From positions 62,001 through 126,000 of the forward strand of contig NZ_JOEQ01000022.1 in assembly GCF_000721075.1 (NCBI RefSeq): a stretch of 64,000 bases of DNA, read 5' to 3'. Shown here piece by piece: positions 9,429 through 17,634 of the stretch. Position 1 is the stretch's first letter. Every line of letters begins with the position of its first letter. Under the pieces are notes generated by a model. That model did no database searches, was not told the DNA's origin, and worked only from the letters and a program-made list of their open reading frames with translations. Source of the DNA: Streptosporangium amethystogenes (GTDB taxonomy: Bacteria; Actinomycetota; Actinomycetes; Streptosporangiales; Streptosporangiaceae). A program made the position numbers and the translations under genes.

Positions 9429-10504
9429 GGTTCTCTCCTTACGAGTTTGCCGACCGCGGGGCGCAGCGGGACGTCGAGCGCGTCGTAGAGTCCGGGTTCC
9501 GCGTCCACCAGCCAGTCGATGGCGCTCACCAGGCGGCCGACCGCGGTGGCGTTCCCACCCGCCGACCGGTTTCCGCCCTCGTCGGTGGCCTCGACCGTGA
9601 CCTCGATGCGCGGGCGGCCCTCGATGATGACCCGGTGGGCACCGACGCCGTCGGGTGGCATCGGCCAGTCCGGGGCACAGGAGGCGTGGATGCGGGTGAC
9701 ATGCTCGATGACGATGCGGGGTTCGCCCTCGACGATGCCCTGCACCTCGAACCGGACCGCGCCCTGGGTGCCGGCCTCGAACTCGCCCATCGCCAGAGTG
9801 CTCACCGTGGCGTCGAGCGCGCGCCGGTCCAGGGTCTCGCGGATCTCGTCGAGTTCGACGCCCAGCGCCCTGGCCATCAGCCGCACCTGCCCGCCCCAGA
9901 CCATGGTCGGGACCGTCGGCGCGGTCATCGGCGGTTCGTAGTCCATCGGCTGGCCCATGCCGACCAGATAGCGGACCGAGTCCGGCTGGTCGTAGGTGGA
10001 GTAGTCGAAGATCTCCTGGCAGCGGATCGCGTCCACGACGGTGCCGAGCCCGCTGATCAGCAGGGGCAGTACGTCGTTGCCCCAGCCGGGGTCGACGCCG
10101 GAGACGAAGAGTGAGCCGCCGCCGTCCGCGATGGCGGCCAGCACCGGTTCGCGCAGCTCCGGCGGGGCGCCCCGCTGGTCGTAGAGCGCGTACAGCGAGG
10201 GGGTGACGACCACGGCTCCGGCCCGGATCGCTCGGATGATGTCGGCGAGGGCCTCGTCGGGGCGGATGTCGCCGGACGCCGCGTACACCACGGCGTGCGG
10301 ACGGGTGGCCAGCACCGCGTCGATGTCGTCGGTGGCGGCGATCCCCAGCTCGTGGCCGAGGTCACCGAGGTCGCCCGCGTCGCGGCCGACCTTGTCGGGG
10401 TTGTGGACGAGCACTGCCGCGAGTTTCAGCGCCGGATGGGCCTCGACGGCTCGGATGGCCGCGCGGCCGACGTTGCCGGTGCCCCAGACAATCGTGGAGA
10501 GCAT
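9425..10504 (-). CDS. DapB-like NAD(P)-dependent dehydrogenase
   Basis: A 359-residue protein. The Rossmann start IVWGTGNVGRAAIRAV has GxGxxG at residues 8-13, then PHAVVYAASGD and a GVDPGWGNDVLPLLISG segment. It matches the dihydrodipicolinate-reductase-related oxidoreductase group common in actinobacteria (often annotated dihydrodipicolinate reductase or 2,4-diaminopentanoate dehydrogenase-like). It is longer than true DapB (about 250) and lacks its substrate motif, so lysine synthesis is unlikely. It is the first gene of a two-gene operon with the CMD protein, and its start is 12 bases from a KstR2-type operator. The ATG at 10504 lacks a strong ribosome site. The substrate is unknown; sterol or acyl chemistry is suggested only by neighbours. 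Confidence 0.8.
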   Translation of the reverse strand: MLSTIVWGTGNVGRAAIRAVEAHPALKLAAVLVHNPDKVGRDAGDLGDLGHELGIAATDDIDAVLATRPHAVVYAASGDIRPDEALADIIRAIRAGAVVVTPSLYALYDQRGAPPELREPVLAAIADGGGSLFVSGVDPGWGNDVLPLLISGLGTVVDAIRCQEIFDYSTYDQPDSVRYLVGMGQPMDYEPPMTAPTVPTMVWGGQVRLMARALGVELDEIRETLDRRALDATVSTLAMGEFEAGTQGAVRFEVQGIVEGEPRIVIEHVTRIHASCAPDWPMPPDGVGAHRVIIEGRPRIEVTVEATDEGGNRSAGGNATAVGRLVSAIDWLVDAEPGLYDALDVPLRPAVGKLVRREP

Positions 10505-10515
10505 GCGCGGAGAGT

Positions 10516-10529
10516 AGCAAGCGCTTGGT
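10516..10529. promoter_or_regulatory. KstR2-type operator
   Basis: agcaagcgcttggt matches the reported KstR2 consensus AnCAAGnnCTTGnT at all ten fixed positions and contains the perfect palindrome CAAGCGCTTG. It lies 12 bases upstream of the DapB-like gene, overlapping the expected start region. Other TetR regulators bind related sequences, so the identity of the repressor is not certain. Confidence 0.55.
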
Positions 10530-10792
10530 TTGGTGTATAGTGCCGCCGCCGGCGCACCGTTCCGAGCTGCGAGTTCGGACCTGACGCGTGCGGAGGGACT
10601 CCCCTTCGCGACCACGGCGACGCTGTGGCACCGGAGGTGGCCCGGCAGGCTGACGGCGATGACGTGCTCAGGCAGGCGATCAAACGCCGATCCCCGGCGC
10701 GGCGTTCACAGGCGACAGAACCGGCCTCGGCCAACGCCACCCGCGCACTCACACCCGGTGTCGGGCCGGTTCGGCACGCCGTTTTTCGGCCG

Positions 10793-10821
10793 TTGACGCG
10801 GTCGTAGCACGTATGTAACCT
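10793..10821 (+). promoter_or_regulatory. Predicted promoter of the alpha-1,3-glucanase gene
   Basis: TTGACG (10793-10798) and TAACCT (10816-10821) are separated by 17 bases. The start point would be near 10828, leaving a 5' untranslated leader of about 165 bases. Confidence 0.5.
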
Positions 10822-10835
10822 TTGGCCAACACTAC

Positions 10836-10848
10836 GCAAGAATCTTGC
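10836..10848. promoter_or_regulatory. Palindromic operator, LacI-like, at +8 to +20
   Basis: gcaaga-a-tcttgc is a perfect odd palindrome placed immediately after the predicted start point of the glucanase transcript. Its core resembles CTTGCAA-type sites bound by LacI regulators of polysaccharide genes in actinomycetes. Repression relieved by an oligosaccharide is a reasonable inference. Confidence 0.45.
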
Positions 10849-10929
10849 AAAGAAAAGTTCTTTTTCTCGCGGCTCTTCGCAACTTCAGGAATGCGCTGCG
10901 CCCATGCACCTGCCCCCCATCCGTGTGCG

Positions 10930-10949
10930 GTGAAGGCGCGCGCCTTCAC
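10930..10949. repeat. 20-bp perfect palindrome in the glucanase leader
   Basis: gtgaaggcgcgcgccttcac is fully self-complementary and sits 43 bases before the start codon of the glucanase gene. In RNA it could form a stem; in DNA it could be a second binding site. Confidence 0.6.
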
Positions 10950-10991
10950 GCCTCGGCCCTGTCGTGCTCGACGAGAGATGGAAGAACGCGA

Positions 10992-13900
10992 ATGAGAAAA
11001 CCGTACGGACCGTTACGGCTGGTGGCGGCCATGCTGGCAACCACGGTCGCCGCCGGTCTGCTCGTCACGGGGTCGGTCGTGCCGGCCTCCGCCGCGGGCG
11101 GACCCAACCTGTCGCCGGGCAAGGCGACCCAGGCCGGCACCTCCACCGCCGAGTACCCGGTGTCGGCCATCAACGACGGCGATCAGAACACCTACTGGGA
11201 GAGCGCGAACAACAGCTTCCCGCAGTGGGCGCGGATCGACCTCGGCACCGCCACGAGCGTCGACCGGATCGTGCTGAAGGTGCCCGCCCCGGCCACCTGG
11301 CAGACCCGAACCCAGACCCTTTCGGTCCAGGGCAGCTCCGACGGCACCGGCTACAGCACGGTGGTGGCCTCGGCGAACCACACGTTCGACCCGGCGACCG
11401 GTAACAAGGTCACGATCGACTTCAGCGCCGCGACCTACCGGTACTGGCGCGTCAACATCACCGCCAACACCGGCTGGCCCGCCGCGCAGATCTCCGAGTT
11501 CGAGATCTACGCCGCCGCCGGCGGCGGCGACACCGAGAAGCCGTCGGCCCCCGGCAACCTCGCCTTCACCCAGCCGGCCCCCGGCCAGATCAAGCTGACC
11601 TGGAACGCCTCGACCGACAACGTGGGCGTCACCGGGTACGACGTCTACGCGGGCAACCAGCTCCGGGGCAGCGTCGGCAACGTGCTGACCTACACCGACG
11701 ACCAACCGGCGTCGGCGACCGTGACGTACTTCGTGCGGGCCAAGGACGCGGCGGGCAACGTCTCGGCCAACAGCAACACGGTGACCCGCAACGGCACCGG
11801 CGATCCCGGTTCGAACCTGGCCATCGGCAAGGAGACGGTCGAGTCCGGCCACGTGCACACGTTCGTCGCGGCCAACGCCAACGACAACAGCACGGCCACC
11901 TACTGGGAGGGCAACGCCGGTTACCCGAACACGCTGGCGGTCAGGCTCGGCGCCAACGCGAGCGTCAGCTCGGTCGTGCTGAAGCTGAACCCGGACGCCG
12001 CCTGGGGCACCCGTACCCAGAACATCCAGGTCCTGGGCCGGGAGCAGAACGCCACGGGCTACACCAACCTGGTGTCGGCGCAGAACTACACCTTCAACCC
12101 GGCCTCCGGTGGCAACACGGTGACGATCGACGTCAACGCCACCGTCGCCGACGTCCAGTTGAAGTTCAACGGCAACACCGGCGCGCCCGCCGGGCAGGTC
12201 GCCGAGTTCCAGGTCATCGGTGTCCCCGCGCCGAACCCCGACCTGACGGTCTCGGCTCTCAGCTGGTCCCCGAACGCGCCGATCGAGACCAACCCGATCA
12301 CGCTGACCGGCACGGTGCGCAACATCGGCACCGCCGCCTCCGGCGCGACCACTGTCAACTTCTACCTCGGCGGTACGCTGGCCGGCACCGCTCCGGTCGC
12401 CGCTCTCGCGGCCGGCGCCCAGGCCACGGTGACCGCGAACATCGGCACCCGCGGCGCGGCCGGCTACTCCGTCAGCGCCAAGGTGGACGAGTCGAACACG
12501 GTCTTCGAGCAGAACGAGGGCAACAACGCCTTCACCGCGGCGTCGCAGCTGGTGGTCACCGAGGCTCCCGGCCCCGACCTGCAGGTCCTCGGCATCAGCT
12601 CCAACCCGCCGAACCCGGCGGTCGGCGCGGCGGTCACGTTCACCGTGGCGGTGAAGAACCGAGGGAACACCGCGACGGGCGCGACCACGGTCACCCGGCT
12701 GACAGTGGGCGGCACCACGCTCAACACCAACACCCCGTCGATCGCCGCCGGCGCGACGGTCAACGTGGCCGTCAGCGGCAGCTGGACCGCCACCAGCGGC
12801 GGTGCCACCATCACCGCCACCGCCGACGCGACCAACGTCGTCGCCGAGACCAACGAGACCAACAACACGTTCTCCCAGGCGATCGTGGTCGGCCGCGGGG
12901 CGGCGGTTCCGTGGGTCGAGTACGAGGCCGAGGCCGCCAGGTACCAGGGCACCCTGCTGACGGCCGATCCGCTGCGTACCTTCGGGCACACCAACTTCGC
13001 CACCGAGTCCTCCGGGCGGCAGTCGGTGCGGCTGAACGGCACGGGACAGTTCGTCGAGTTCACCTCGACCAACTCCGCCAACTCGATCGTGGTGCGCAAC
13101 TCCATCCCCGACGCGCCGAACGGCGGCGGCATCGAGGCCACCATCAGCCTGTACATCAACGACGCCTTCGCCAGGAAGCTGACCCTCTCGTCGCGGCACA
13201 GCTGGCTGTACGGGAACAGCGACGGCCCGGAATCCCTGACGAACACCCCGCAGGCCGACGCCCGACGGTTGTTCGACGAGTCGCACGCGCTGCTGTCGTC
13301 GACCTACCCGGCAGGGACCAGGTTCCGGTTGCAGCGCGACGCGACCGACACGGCCTCGTTCTACATCATCGACCTGATCGACCTGGAGCAGGTGGCACCA
13401 CCGGCGAGCCAGCCGGCCGGTTGCACCTCGATCACGGCGTACGGCGCGGTGCCCAACGACGGGCTCGACGACACGGCCGCCATCCAGCGGGCGGTGACGG
13501 ACGACCAGAACGGGGTCATCGGCTGCGTGTGGATCCCGGAGGGACAGTGGCGGCAGGAGAAGAAGATCCTCACCGACGACCCGCTGAACCGGGGTCAGTT
13601 CAACCAGGTGGGCATCAGCGACGTCACGATCCGCGGAGCGGGGATGTGGCACTCCCAGCTGTACACCCTGACCGAGCCGCACCTGGCGACCGGCGGCATC
13701 AACCACCCGCACGAGGGCAACTTCGGCTTCGACATCGACGACAACGTCCAGATCTCCGACATCGCCATCTTCGGCTCGGGCCGCATTCGCGGCGGCGACG
13801 GCAACGCCGAGGGCGGGGTGGGGCTGAACGGGCGGTTCGGCAAGAACACCAAGATCTCCAACGTGTGGATCGAGCACGCCAACGTGGGCGTCTGGGTCGG

Positions 13901-14639
13901 CCGTGACTACGACAACATCCCGGAGCTGTGGGGGCCCGCCGACGGGCTGGACTTCAGCGGCATGCGCATCCGCAACACCTACGCCGACGGCATCAACTTC
14001 AGTAACGGCACGCGGAACTCGCGGGTGTTCAACTCGTCGTTCCGCACCACCGGCGACGACTCCCTGGCGGTCTGGGCCAACCGGTACGTCAAGGACCCTG
14101 CGCTGGACATCGGGCACGACAACCGGTTCGTCAACAACACCATCCAGCTGCCCTGGCGGGCGACCGGTATCGCGATCTACGGCGGCTACGGCAACAAGAT
14201 CGAGAACAACCTGGTCTACGACACCATGAACTACCCGGGCATCATGCTGGCGACCGACCACGACCCGCTGCCCTTCTCCGGGCAGACCCTGATAGCCAAC
14301 AACGCGCTCTACCGGTGCGGCGGCGTCTTCTGGAACGAGGACCAGGAGTTCGGAGCCATCACGCTCTTCGCGGCGAACCGGGACATAACCGGTGTCACCA
14401 TCCGGGACACCGACATCCACGACTCGACCTACGACGGCATCCAGTTCAAGACGGGGGGCGGCAACATGCCGGGCGTCGCGATCACCAATGTGCGGATCGA
14501 CAAGTCCAACAACGGTGCCGGCATCCTGGCGATGAGCGGTGCCCGCGGCAGCGCGACGCTGACCAACGTCACCATCACCAACTCGGCCAAGGGCAACATC
14601 GCGAAGGAACCGGGGTCGAGCTTCGTGATCACCCCCTAG
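10992..14639 (+). CDS. Secreted multidomain alpha-1,3-glucanase / mycodextranase (GH87)
   Basis: A 1215-residue secreted protein. A Sec signal ends near residue 35 (VPASAAGG). It is followed by a discoidin-type CBM32 (about 36-175), a fibronectin III domain (about 180-270), a second CBM32 (about 273-412), two CARDB-type domains (about 414-525 and 526-637), a carbohydrate-binding beta domain beginning VEYEAEAARYQG (about 638-800) and a C-terminal beta-helix catalytic domain (about 809-1215). The last begins ITAYGAVPNDGLDDTAAIQ and contains YADGINFSNGTRNS and TTGDDSLAVW, acidic motifs typical of GH87 enzymes that cut alpha-1,3-glucan of fungal walls or dextran-like polymers. The ATG at 10992 has GGAAG 8 bases upstream. 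A strong hairpin terminator follows. Confidence 0.9.
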   Translation: MRKPYGPLRLVAAMLATTVAAGLLVTGSVVPASAAGGPNLSPGKATQAGTSTAEYPVSAINDGDQNTYWESANNSFPQWARIDLGTATSVDRIVLKVPAPATWQTRTQTLSVQGSSDGTGYSTVVASANHTFDPATGNKVTIDFSAATYRYWRVNITANTGWPAAQISEFEIYAAAGGGDTEKPSAPGNLAFTQPAPGQIKLTWNASTDNVGVTGYDVYAGNQLRGSVGNVLTYTDDQPASATVTYFVRAKDAAGNVSANSNTVTRNGTGDPGSNLAIGKETVESGHVHTFVAANANDNSTATYWEGNAGYPNTLAVRLGANASVSSVVLKLNPDAAWGTRTQNIQVLGREQNATGYTNLVSAQNYTFNPASGGNTVTIDVNATVADVQLKFNGNTGAPAGQVAEFQVIGVPAPNPDLTVSALSWSPNAPIETNPITLTGTVRNIGTAASGATTVNFYLGGTLAGTAPVAALAAGAQATVTANIGTRGAAGYSVSAKVDESNTVFEQNEGNNAFTAASQLVVTEAPGPDLQVLGISSNPPNPAVGAAVTFTVAVKNRGNTATGATTVTRLTVGGTTLNTNTPSIAAGATVNVAVSGSWTATSGGATITATADATNVVAETNETNNTFSQAIVVGRGAAVPWVEYEAEAARYQGTLLTADPLRTFGHTNFATESSGRQSVRLNGTGQFVEFTSTNSANSIVVRNSIPDAPNGGGIEATISLYINDAFARKLTLSSRHSWLYGNSDGPESLTNTPQADARRLFDESHALLSSTYPAGTRFRLQRDATDTASFYIIDLIDLEQVAPPASQPAGCTSITAYGAVPNDGLDDTAAIQRAVTDDQNGVIGCVWIPEGQWRQEKKILTDDPLNRGQFNQVGISDVTIRGAGMWHSQLYTLTEPHLATGGINHPHEGNFGFDIDDNVQISDIAIFGSGRIRGGDGNAEGGVGLNGRFGKNTKISNVWIEHANVGVWVGRDYDNIPELWGPADGLDFSGMRIRNTYADGINFSNGTRNSRVFNSSFRTTGDDSLAVWANRYVKDPALDIGHDNRFVNNTIQLPWRATGIAIYGGYGNKIENNLVYDTMNYPGIMLATDHDPLPFSGQTLIANNALYRCGGVFWNEDQEFGAITLFAANRDITGVTIRDTDIHDSTYDGIQFKTGGGNMPGVAITNVRIDKSNNGAGILAMSGARGSATLTNVTITNSAKGNIAKEPGSSFVITP

Positions 14640-14649
14640 GCACCTGAGA

Positions 14650-14688
14650 ACGACCGGCCATGCGGTGTGCACCCGCATGGCCGGTCGT
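14650..14688 (+). terminator. Hairpin terminator after the glucanase gene
   Basis: Arms 14650-14665 and 14673-14688 form a perfect 16-bp stem with a 7-base loop, beginning 10 bases after the stop codon. There is no T-run, as is common in actinomycetes. Confidence 0.7.
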
Positions 14689-14810
14689 GCCGGTTCCAGG
14701 ACGAGGTACGGCGCCGCCGCGACGGGGATGCCGACCCGGCATGACGACAACGAGGCCGAACCGTGGGCGGGGAAAGCGCGGACGCGCTACCCGTCGCGCC
14801 GGCAGCCGGG

Positions 14811-15500
14811 TCAGCCCGCGGGTCGGCGCGAGGTGACCAGTCCGCAGTCGTAGGCGGTGGCGACGACATGGGCTCGGCTGGACAGGCCGAGTTTGCTCAT
14901 CGCGCGGTTGAGGTGAGTTTTCACGGTGGCCTGACTCAGGCACAGCTTCTGGGCGATGTCATGGTTGGACAGCGTCTGGCCGACCAGGGTGAAGATCTCC
15001 AACTCGCGGGCGGTCAGCGCGAAAAGCTGGGACGTGTCATGATCGGGCGCCTCGGGCGGGGCGAGTGTGAACGCCTCGATCAATCGCTGGGTACTGGTGG
15101 GCGACAGCAGGACGTCCCCGGCCGCGACAGTGTGAATGGCGGACAGGAGGCGCTTGGCCGGGGTCTGCTTGAGCAGGAAGCCGGAGGCTCCGGCGCGCAG
15201 CGCCTGGTAGACGTACTCATCGATGTCGAAAGTGGTCAGGATGAGTATCTGCGGGGTACGAGACGCGTCGCCGTCGGCCAGGCTGTCGGCCAGGATGCGC
15301 TTGGTCGCGGCGATGCCGTCCATGCCGGGCATGCGGATGTCCATCAAGATCACATCAGGGTGAGTGGCGGCGGCGCACTGGACGGCCTCGTGACCGTCCG
15401 AGGCCTCACCGACTACTTCAAGGTCCGGGGCGGCGCGCAGGAGGGCGGTCAGTCCGGCCCGGATGAGTTCCTGATCGTCGGCTACCAGAACCCTGATCAT
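14811..15500 (-). CDS. NarL/LuxR-family response regulator
   Basis: A 229-residue two-domain regulator. The receiver domain has the acidic pair DD at residues 8-9, the phospho-acceptor Asp54 in VILMDIRMPGMDG, and a T-K pair further on (ILTTFD...FLLKQTP). The C-terminus is a LuxR helix-turn-helix: LTARELEIFTLVGQTLSNHDIAQKL and ATVKTHLNRAMSKL. The ATG at 15500 is used because AGAGG lies 6 bases upstream; the GTG at 15506 would overlap that site. It starts 2 bases after the kinase stop codon, so the two form one transcript. It is convergent with the glucanase gene; a regulatory link to that gene is possible but not shown. Confidence 0.93.
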   Translation of the reverse strand: MIRVLVADDQELIRAGLTALLRAAPDLEVVGEASDGHEAVQCAAATHPDVILMDIRMPGMDGIAATKRILADSLADGDASRTPQILILTTFDIDEYVYQALRAGASGFLLKQTPAKRLLSAIHTVAAGDVLLSPTSTQRLIEAFTLAPPEAPDHDTSQLFALTARELEIFTLVGQTLSNHDIAQKLCLSQATVKTHLNRAMSKLGLSSRAHVVATAYDCGLVTSRRPAG

Positions 15501-15502
15501 CG

Positions 15503-16735
15503 TCACCTCTCGCTGGTTGGGGTGGAGGGTTCCCGGCCGGGACGGGTGAGCAGGGGAAGGGTCGCCACGACCTGGAATCCGCCCGTAGGGCGAGGGCCGG
15601 TGGTGATCGTGCCCTGGTACAGCTTGACTCGCTCGGTCATGCCGATCAATCCCTGGCCTGGTGTGTTCTGGATCACTTCGACCGGTTGGCCGATACCGAG
15701 GCGACCGTCATCACACACCTGTAATGTCAGGATGCTCACGTCGTAGATGAAGGTCACCCGCACCCGGGTAGGAGCAGCGTGTTTGACGACATTTGTCAGG
15801 CACTCCTGGATGATCCGATAGACGCACAGATCCAGCCCCTGGGGCAGGGGCTTCTCCTTGCCGGTCACGGTCACCTCCACCGTCACCCCGGCTGTGCGCA
15901 CCCGTTCGATCAGTGTTCCCAGGTCCCCCAGTCCCGGTGTCACGTCGTAGCGTGTCTCCCGCTCGTCGTCGGCCCCGATTCGCAGAATCAACAACAGCAG
16001 TCGCATCTCGTCCAGGGCCTCACGGGTGGTGTCCGCGATGGTGGCCAGTGCCGTGCCGGCGGTGGTCGGATCGGTTGACAGCACGTACTGGCCCAGTTCG
16101 GCCTGGACCGCGACCACCGACAGATGATGGGCGACCACGTCGTGCAGTTCGCGGGCGATCCGCGTTCGCTCCTGAGCCACCGCCAGCCGGGCCTTGTTCT
16201 CCTGCTCGTCACGCAACCGCTGAGTCAGTTCGGTGAGCAGCCGGTTGCTCTCGATGACCATTCGGGTGGCGCTACCGAAAGCCCAGGTGAAGCCGACGGC
16301 CATCAGCGGCCACACGACGGCCATCCAGAACTTGGTGCCGGGGAACGCCATCGAGGAGCACCACCACAGGCCGAAGGTGAGCACCGCCCCGGCCAACGAC
16401 ACCGCCACGGAGCGCTGGACGGCCACGGCGTACAGCACCAGCAGCGTCCCCATCTTGTTCACCTGGGAGTGGTAGCCGAGTGTCAGATGAACCAGGGACA
16501 TCGCGCACGAGATCATCAGCACCGTGCACGGCATCCGCCGTCGCAGGGCCAACGGCATGTTCACCGCGATGGTGAGTGCGAGCGACAGGCCGTCCGGCGG
16601 ACGCGTCCCGTACCTGATGTCGCTGAGTTCCCACATCCACATGATGACGGTCAGCGCCACCGCAATCACAGTGTCGACGAGCAGTGGACGCGCTGTGAGA
16701 AATCTCAACCAAGATGTCCTCGCATAGCTGTACAT
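15503..16735 (-). CDS. NarL-type sensor histidine kinase
   Basis: A 410-residue membrane kinase. About 130 N-terminal residues contain several hydrophobic segments (for example VDTVIAVALTVIMWMW, VAVSLAGAVLTFGLWW and WMAVVWPLMAVGFTWAFG). They are followed by a coiled-coil stretch and the HisKA_3 motif RTRIARELHDVVAHHLSVV with the phosphorylated histidine, and an ATPase domain with the N-box QECLTNVVKHA. Members of this class pair with LuxR-type response regulators, as here. No extracellular sensor domain is visible, so the signal is probably sensed in or at the membrane, as in DesK-like or antibiotic-sensing kinases. Confidence 0.92.
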   Translation of the reverse strand: MYSYARTSWLRFLTARPLLVDTVIAVALTVIMWMWELSDIRYGTRPPDGLSLALTIAVNMPLALRRRMPCTVLMISCAMSLVHLTLGYHSQVNKMGTLLVLYAVAVQRSVAVSLAGAVLTFGLWWCSSMAFPGTKFWMAVVWPLMAVGFTWAFGSATRMVIESNRLLTELTQRLRDEQENKARLAVAQERTRIARELHDVVAHHLSVVAVQAELGQYVLSTDPTTAGTALATIADTTREALDEMRLLLLILRIGADDERETRYDVTPGLGDLGTLIERVRTAGVTVEVTVTGKEKPLPQGLDLCVYRIIQECLTNVVKHAAPTRVRVTFIYDVSILTLQVCDDGRLGIGQPVEVIQNTPGQGLIGMTERVKLYQGTITTGPRPTGGFQVVATLPLLTRPGREPSTPTSER

Positions 16736-17067
16736 CAGCGCATGCTAGTCATATTCCCCCTGGCTGACACTCCTCTCCCTGCCATATACCGCAGGAGGTG
16801 TACAAGGCATAACACGGCAGGTGTAGAAGAAAACAAACTTTGCACAGTATGTGATGGGTATGCCACTCGGGTAGCTTTTTGAGTGAGGTTCCACCCCGTT
16901 GAAAGTTATCGCGATCCTCTTTTTGCGGAGGCAGAGAGGATTCGCGCCGACAATCCGTTCATGACCATGATCTGGACCACCTCAGACCCCGACCCCGGGG
17001 AAAGGCTCGAAAATGCTCTCGCATTCACGGGCCGGTGGGTCGGGGTCCAGGTGGGCCCAACCCGTTG
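16736..17067. other. Intergenic region without a convincing gene
   Basis: This stretch is less GC-rich than its surroundings, especially at 16745-16880, which probably contains the promoter of the kinase operon on the minus strand. A 230-base open frame from a GTG at 16883 exists, but its codon usage is not actinomycete-like. Near the end, 16985-16995 and 17037-17047 are an 11-bp inverted pair around a 41-base loop, a possible weak terminator of the sarcosine oxidase operon. Confidence 0.5.
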
Positions 17068-17634
17068 TCAGGCGAACTCGGTCATCGCGTCGAGCAGCCA
17101 CCGGGCGACGTAGTCGGCGAAGGAGGCGCGGGGCAGGATCAGGTACGTCGAGGGACCGGACTGCCAGAGCAGCACGGGCACCGGTCCGAGCGTGGTCGTC
17201 ACCGCGTCGCCGGGACCGAACGACCGGGGATGAAGGTCGGCTGGACAGCCCTTCTCCAGCACCTGACGCGCCGTGGCCCCGCTGAGCTCAAGAATCGTCC
17301 GGTTCGCCGACACGTCGACCACCGTGCCGGGGTCACCCGCCAGGGCCTCGACGAGGTCCGCCACCAGCGGGCCGGGTTCGGCCGACGAGACCACGAGCCA
17401 TTCGTCCGGCCCCAGCCACAGGGCGGTGTGCGCTCCCGCCCGAGCGGTGTCCGCGACCCGCTCCGGCAGGCCGGCCCCCAAGGCCGCCCCGATCCGGTCG
17501 AAGGCCGCGGATCCGGGTGCCACCCGGACGGAGACCATGGTCGAGAACGGCAGCTCCCGCAGTGACCCGCCCCGGGCACCGCGCATCCGGTCCTCCAGAT
17601 GCGCCAGCGGGCTGCGCCGTAGTTCAGCCGTCAC
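17068..17634 (-). CDS. soxG: Sarcosine oxidase, gamma subunit
   Basis: A 188-residue protein of the SoxG family, related to the T-protein/YgfZ fold. It starts with the typical [12 protein letters not shown] and has [24 protein letters not shown] and [17 protein letters not shown]. In heterotetrameric sarcosine oxidase the gamma subunit supports the tetrahydrofolate side of the complex; the enzyme oxidatively demethylates sarcosine to glycine with formation of H2O2 and 5,10-methylene-THF. The GTG start at 17634 overlaps the end of soxA by 11 bases. It is the last gene of the soxBDAG operon. Confidence 0.93.
   Translation of the reverse strand: MTAELRRSPLAHLEDRMRGARGGSLRELPFSTMVSVRVAPGSAAFDRIGAALGAGLPERVADTARAGAHTALWLGPDEWLVVSSAEPGPLVADLVEALAGDPGTVVDVSANRTILELSGATARQVLEKGCPADLHPRSFGPGDAVTTTLGPVPVLLWQSGPSTYLILPRASFADYVARWLLDAMTEFA

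Noticed and set aside
10845..10991. Extended start of the glucanase gene at 10845
   Set aside because: The upstream residues lack signal-peptide character and pass through operator-like palindromes; the ATG at 10992 has a ribosome site and begins a textbook signal peptide.
11013..14750. A 1245-codon open frame antisense to the alpha-1,3-glucanase gene
   Set aside because: It mirrors codon bias of the real gene, is rich in Gly/Arg/Val/Asp of low complexity, and has no family resemblance; the opposite strand encodes an unmistakable multidomain enzyme.
16985..17047. 11-bp inverted repeat after soxG
   Set aside because: The 41-base loop makes an efficient terminator unlikely; noted only within the intergenic description.
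16883..17113. Short open frame starting GTG and reading HPVESYRDPLFAEAERIRAD
   Set aside because: It looks somewhat protein-like, but codon third positions are not GC-biased, there is no ribosome site or family match, and it runs into the 3' end of soxG on the other strand.
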